46,904 nt of DNA. It comes from an uncultured Collinsella sp. Lineage in GTDB: Bacteria > Actinomycetota > Coriobacteriia > Coriobacteriales > Coriobacteriaceae. The stretch spans positions 1 through 46,904 of the forward strand of contig CABUHO010000018.1 in assembly GCA_902491395.1 (NCBI GenBank), given 5' to 3'. Below the pieces are notes generated by a model, which ran no database searches, had not been told where the DNA came from, and saw only the letters and a program-made list of their open reading frames with translations. Below are positions 43,751-46,904 of this stretch, in pieces. Within the stretch, counting starts at the first letter, position 1. Each line of letters begins with the position of its first letter. A program made the translations under genes and the position numbers.

Positions 43751-43816
43751 GGATAAAACCCTCCGAGCAGGGTGGTTTTGTATCCAAAGCAAACCCTGCG
43801 CAGGGGTGGTTTTTGT
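43751..43816 (+). terminator. two tandem terminator-like hairpins after prfB
   Basis: The first runs from AAAACCCT (43755-43762) to AGGGTGGTTTT (43769-43779); the second from AAACCCTGCG (43791-43800) to CAGGGGTGGTTTTT (43801-43814). The two units are near-duplicates and each ends in a T-run. Confidence 0.6.
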
Positions 43817-43855
43817 TCGGCGAATCGGTAGAATCGAATACAGCAAGAAGTTCGA

Positions 43856-43882
43856 AGCGCATCCGTTTGGGTGCGCTTTTTT
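43856..43882 (+). promoter_or_regulatory. terminator-like hairpin joined to the yitT ribosome site
   Basis: AGCGCA (43856-43861) pairs with TGCGCT (43872-43877), followed by TTTTTG and then directly AGGGAGG, the ribosome site of the YitT-family gene. A TAGAAT at 43829 could place transcription initiation upstream, making this an attenuator; otherwise it is a third terminator. Confidence 0.5.
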
Positions 43883-43894
43883 GAGGGAGGCAGC

Positions 43895-44785
43895 ATGGCA
43901 TATCGACTGGACATCAAGCGCATTCTTTCGATGAACTTCTTTCACGACCTGCCCCAGATTATGTTGGGGTGCGCTCTGGCCGCTATTGCGACCGACCTGT
44001 TTTTGATTCCCAACGGCCTTGCTGCCGGTGGCGTAACGGGCCTTGCCACCATTATCCAGGCGGTCGGCGCATCGCGTGGCCTATCGCTTCCCGTTGGTAT
44101 TCAGACGATCGTGATGAACGCCTTGCTGCTGCTGATCGTTATGCGCGAGGGCGGCATGTTCTACGTGGTGCAGACGGCGACGGGCTTTGTGCTGCTGGGC
44201 TTCTTTACCGACCTGTTCGCCCCGTTTGTAGTACCTCTGGCGCATGCGGACCTGATGCTTCCCGCTATGTGGGGCGGCATTATTACGGGCATCGGTTACG
44301 GCATGGTGCTGCGTGCCGGCGCCAACACCGGCGGCTCGGACACGATTGGCCAGATTATCTCGCGTAACACCTCGCTGCCGGTGGGCTCGACCGTTATGGC
44401 AATCGATGTTGCCGTATGCGCGGCATCGGCTCCGGTCTTCTCGCTCGAAAATGCCCTGTACGCAGGACTTTCGATGGTGATTAGCGGCTATGTGATCGAT
44501 GCGGTGGTCGATGGCGGCAACAAGCGTCGTATGGTACTCATCATCTCGGACAACTTCCCCGATATCGCGGCCGACATCATGTATGGTCTGGGCCGCGGCT
44601 GCACCAAATTAAAGGCGACCGGCATGTATTCGGGCGCCGAGAAGCCGGTGATCATGGTCATCGTGAGCCGTCGCGAGCTCAATACGCTCAAGACCATTGT
44701 GCGCGAGCGCGATCCTCATGCCATCGTGACGGTTGCCGACGTTACGGAAACCTTCGGTGAGGGCTTTAAGGACATTAACGCGTAG
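43895..44785 (+). CDS. YitT-family membrane protein (DUF161/DUF2179)
   Basis: A 296-residue membrane protein. The N-terminal 200 residues have about five or six hydrophobic helices with the family motifs IPNGLAAGGVTGLATI and GANTGGSDTIGQIIS. The C-terminal cytosolic DUF2179 domain (about 210-296) contains GRGCTKLKATGMYSGAEKPVIM and VSRRELNTLK. The function is unknown; transport is often suggested for the family. AGGGAGG precedes ATG 43895, directly after a hairpin with a U-run. Confidence 0.92.
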   Translation: MAYRLDIKRILSMNFFHDLPQIMLGCALAAIATDLFLIPNGLAAGGVTGLATIIQAVGASRGLSLPVGIQTIVMNALLLLIVMREGGMFYVVQTATGFVLLGFFTDLFAPFVVPLAHADLMLPAMWGGIITGIGYGMVLRAGANTGGSDTIGQIISRNTSLPVGSTVMAIDVAVCAASAPVFSLENALYAGLSMVISGYVIDAVVDGGNKRRMVLIISDNFPDIAADIMYGLGRGCTKLKATGMYSGAEKPVIMVIVSRRELNTLKTIVRERDPHAIVTVADVTETFGEGFKDINA

Positions 44786-44992
44786 GGTCGACCGCGTTCC
44801 ATCCAAAAGACGTTCACATTGATAAACCGTTTCATCAGCGGTTCTGCCTGCTCAATTGCTCAAATAATGATAAAAAGTCTGGTAAAGCCATCAGTTTCCA
44901 GCATAATGAAGGACGTACGTGCATCGCGGCTGGGTTGGGATGACCTTCTGTGCCGTGCGCATTTTGTCTAATGAGGATGAAAGGAAGGCACA
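44786..44992. other. AT-rich gap before transketolase genes
   Basis: A 207-bp region with lower G+C than the neighbouring genes. It should hold the transketolase promoter; CATAAT near 44900 is a candidate -10 box without a clear -35. No small gene is supported. Confidence 0.35.
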
Positions 44993-45823
44993 ATGAGCGA
45001 CGAAGAGCTCAAAAAGGTTGCCAACGAGGTAAGGAAGGGCATCGTCACCGGCGTGCACGCTGCCAAGTCCGGCCATCCGGGCGGTTCGCTCGGCGCTGCC
45101 GACATCATGACCTATCTGTACTTTGAGGAAATGAACGTCGACCCGGCCGATCCCCGCAAGGCCGATCGCGACCGTTTTGTGCTCTCCAAGGGCCATTGCG
45201 CTCCGGGTCTGTACGCCGTGCTCGCCGAGCGTGGGTTCTTCCCCAAGGAGGATCTTGAGACGCTGCGCCACATCGGCAGCCACCTGCAGGGTCATCCCAA
45301 CATGAACGACACTCCGGGCGTTGACATGTCCACCGGTTCGCTCGGCCAGGGCATCTCCGCCGCCGTGGGCATGGCCGTTGCCGCCAAGCACTGGGGCGAC
45401 GACTATCGCACCTACGCCCTGCTGGGCGATGGCGAGAGCGAGGAGGGCCAGGTCTGGGAGGCCGCCATGTTTGCCGGCAACCAGCAGCTCGATAACCTCT
45501 GCGTGATCGTCGACCACAACGGTCTGCAGATCGATGGCCCCGTCGAGGAAGTCAACGACCCCATGCCGCTCGCCGACAAGTTCCGCGCCTTCAAGTTCCA
45601 TGTGGTGGAGCTCGCCGACGGCAACGATTTCGACCAGATTCGCGCCGCCTTTGCCGAGGCTCGCGCCACCAAGGGGCAGCCGACTGCCATTATCGCGGAG
45701 ACCACAAAGGGCAAGGGCGTGTCCTTTATGGAGAACCAGGTGGGTTGGCACGGCAAGGCCCCCAACGATGAACAGTTTGAGCAGGCCATGGCAGAGCTCA
45801 CGGCCGCCGGAGAGGAGCTCTAG
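44993..45823 (+). CDS. transketolase, N-terminal subunit
   Basis: A 276-residue thiamine diphosphate-binding half of transketolase. SGHPGGSLGAADIM, SKGHCAPGLYA and the TPP motif GDGESEEGQVWEA ending in DHNGLQ are visible. It pairs with the C-terminal subunit encoded 1 bp downstream to make an active enzyme of the non-oxidative pentose phosphate pathway. AAAGGAAG lies before the ATG. Split transketolase is common in anaerobic bacteria and archaea. Confidence 0.95.
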   Translation: MSDEELKKVANEVRKGIVTGVHAAKSGHPGGSLGAADIMTYLYFEEMNVDPADPRKADRDRFVLSKGHCAPGLYAVLAERGFFPKEDLETLRHIGSHLQGHPNMNDTPGVDMSTGSLGQGISAAVGMAVAAKHWGDDYRTYALLGDGESEEGQVWEAAMFAGNQQLDNLCVIVDHNGLQIDGPVEEVNDPMPLADKFRAFKFHVVELADGNDFDQIRAAFAEARATKGQPTAIIAETTKGKGVSFMENQVGWHGKAPNDEQFEQAMAELTAAGEEL

Positions 45824-45824
45824 G

Positions 45825-46766
45825 ATGGCAGACGTCAAGAAAATCGCCACGCGCGTAAGCTACGGCGAGGCCCTCGTCGAGCTCGCCAACGAGCACGATG
45901 ACTTTGTGGTCCTCGACGCCGACCTGGCCGCCGCCACGCAGACCGGCAAGTTTAAGGCCGCTTGCCCCGATCGCTTCTTCGATGTGGGCATTGCCGAGAG
46001 CAACCTGATGGGTGTTGCCGCCGGTATCGCAACCACCGGTCGCGTTGCCTTTGCGAGCACCTTTGCCATGTTCGCCGCTGGTCGCGCCTTTGAGCAGGTC
46101 CGCAACTCCATCGGCTACCCGCACCTCAACGTCAAGATCGGCGCCACGCACGCCGGTATTTCGGTGGGCGAGGACGGCGCCACGCACCAGTGCTGCGAGG
46201 ATATCGCCCTCATGCGCGTCATCCCCGGCATGACCGTGATCGTTCCCGCCGACGACGTCGAGGCCCGCGCCGTGACGCGCGCTGCCTACGAGTGCGACGG
46301 TCCGGTGTACATGCGCTTCGCCCGTTTGGCCTCGCCGGTTATCAACGACCCCGAGACCTACAAGTTCGAGTTGGGTAAGGGCATTGTCATGCGCGAGGGC
46401 GCCGATGTGACCATCATCGCCTGCGGCCTGATGGTCGGCGAGGCTCTCGAGGCCGCCGAGCAGCTCGCTGCCGAGGGCATCGACGCCGAGGTCATCAACA
46501 TGCACACCATCAAGCCCATCGACGCTGACCTGATTGTCAAGAGCGCCACCAAGACCGGCCACGTCGTGACCGTCGAGGAGCACTCTGTGATCGGTGGCCT
46601 GGGCAGCGCCGTTGCCGACGTCCTGTGCGAGCAGTGCCCGACGCCGCTCAAGAAGATCGGCGTCAACGACAGCTTCGGTGAGTCTGGCCCGGGTGCCGAG
46701 CTCCTGCACATGTACGGCCTGGACGCCGCCAACATCGTGGCGACTACCAAGGAGTTCTTGGCATAA
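45825..46766 (+). CDS. transketolase, C-terminal subunit
   Basis: A 313-residue pyrimidine-binding/transketolase C half. It begins KKIATRVSYGEALVELA; FDVGIAESNLMGVAAGIA carries the catalytic TPP-activating Glu, and THAGISVGEDGATHQ is a substrate-site motif. The C-terminal domain ends near GLDAANIVATTKEFL. ATG 45825 starts 1 bp after the stop of the N-terminal subunit, with GGAGAGGAG inside that gene; a longer overlapping frame is not coding. A terminator follows. Confidence 0.95.
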   Translation: MADVKKIATRVSYGEALVELANEHDDFVVLDADLAAATQTGKFKAACPDRFFDVGIAESNLMGVAAGIATTGRVAFASTFAMFAAGRAFEQVRNSIGYPHLNVKIGATHAGISVGEDGATHQCCEDIALMRVIPGMTVIVPADDVEARAVTRAAYECDGPVYMRFARLASPVINDPETYKFELGKGIVMREGADVTIIACGLMVGEALEAAEQLAAEGIDAEVINMHTIKPIDADLIVKSATKTGHVVTVEEHSVIGGLGSAVADVLCEQCPTPLKKIGVNDSFGESGPGAELLHMYGLDAANIVATTKEFLA

Positions 46767-46814
46767 GGCAAGACGGATCTCAAGGACTGCTTCGCCAGTA
46801 CTATGGAAACCCGG

Positions 46815-46848
46815 CAGGGGCGCTCTCTTGGAGAGCGCCCCTGTTTCA
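46815..46848 (+). terminator. intrinsic terminator of the transketolase operon
   Basis: CAGGGGCGCTCTC (46815-46827) pairs perfectly with GAGAGCGCCCCTG (46831-46843) around a 3-nt loop, then TTTC. Confidence 0.85.
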
Positions 46849-46904
46849 GTCAAGACTTTAGTCTGCTGGGCGCGCAGCGGCCAGCTTCAACCCACCCGCT
46901 ATGC

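Overview
The window looks like a chromosome segment from a Coriobacteriia (Actinomycetota) gut anaerobe, most likely Collinsella or a close relative. This rests on the high G+C coding sequence, the gene families, split transketolase subunits, zinc-type S14/L31/L36, and alanine/lysine-rich tails on ribosomal proteins. The assignment is by inspection, with no database search. I found 48 apparently intact protein genes, one broken gene, no tRNA or rRNA, no CRISPR array and no insertion sequence.

Layout. (1) 1-2226: a remnant defence locus with a frameshifted DUF262 (GmrS-like) fragment, an intact Mrr-type restriction endonuclease, and a co-directional single-pass membrane protein of unknown function, closed by a strong hairpin. 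(2) 2281-4055: two lineage-type hypothetical genes on the minus strand, with three 33-bp-spaced repeats between them. (3) 4179-14131: a catabolic block. A YheO-type PAS/HTH regulator is divergent from diaminopropionate ammonia-lyase, followed by ygeY, ygeW, mocA, a hydantoinase, yqeC, yqeB and xdhC. These are counterparts of the E. coli ygeW-xdhD (selenium/purine) region and fit anaerobic urate/purine breakdown and maturation of a selenium-dependent molybdenum hydroxylase. Two perfect AACAAA-N3-TTTGTT palindromes lie in the divergent promoter. (4) 14457-25098: the distal spc operon and alpha operon, starting abruptly at rplE and running through secY, adk, map, infA, rpmJ, rpsM, rpsK, rpsD, rpoA, rplQ and truA. 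(5) 25260-32696: a glycosyltransferase-like protein, ArgR, a class A penicillin-binding protein, a U32 peptidase-family protein and TyrRS. (6) 32697-36022: adenine deaminase and a HAD phosphatase embedded in several families of extragenic inverted repeats. (7) 36020-46766: a second HAD phosphatase, citrate synthase, an ACT protein, L31 with a structured leader, SecA, RF2, a YitT-family protein and the two transketolase halves.

The most notable observations are these. By my reading, 48 stop codons divide into 27 TAG, 20 TAA and 1 TGA, and the single TGA lies inside a 4-nt gene overlap. RF2 (prfB) carries SPT instead of the usual SPF codon-recognition tripeptide and lacks the programmed frameshift. 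Two 67-nt palindromic elements bracket yqeC-yqeB-xdhC. The ribosomal operon is broken upstream of rplE. A perfect 33-bp repeat occurs in inverted orientation on either side of a HAD gene whose Shine-Dalgarno sequence is buried in a 24-bp hairpin.
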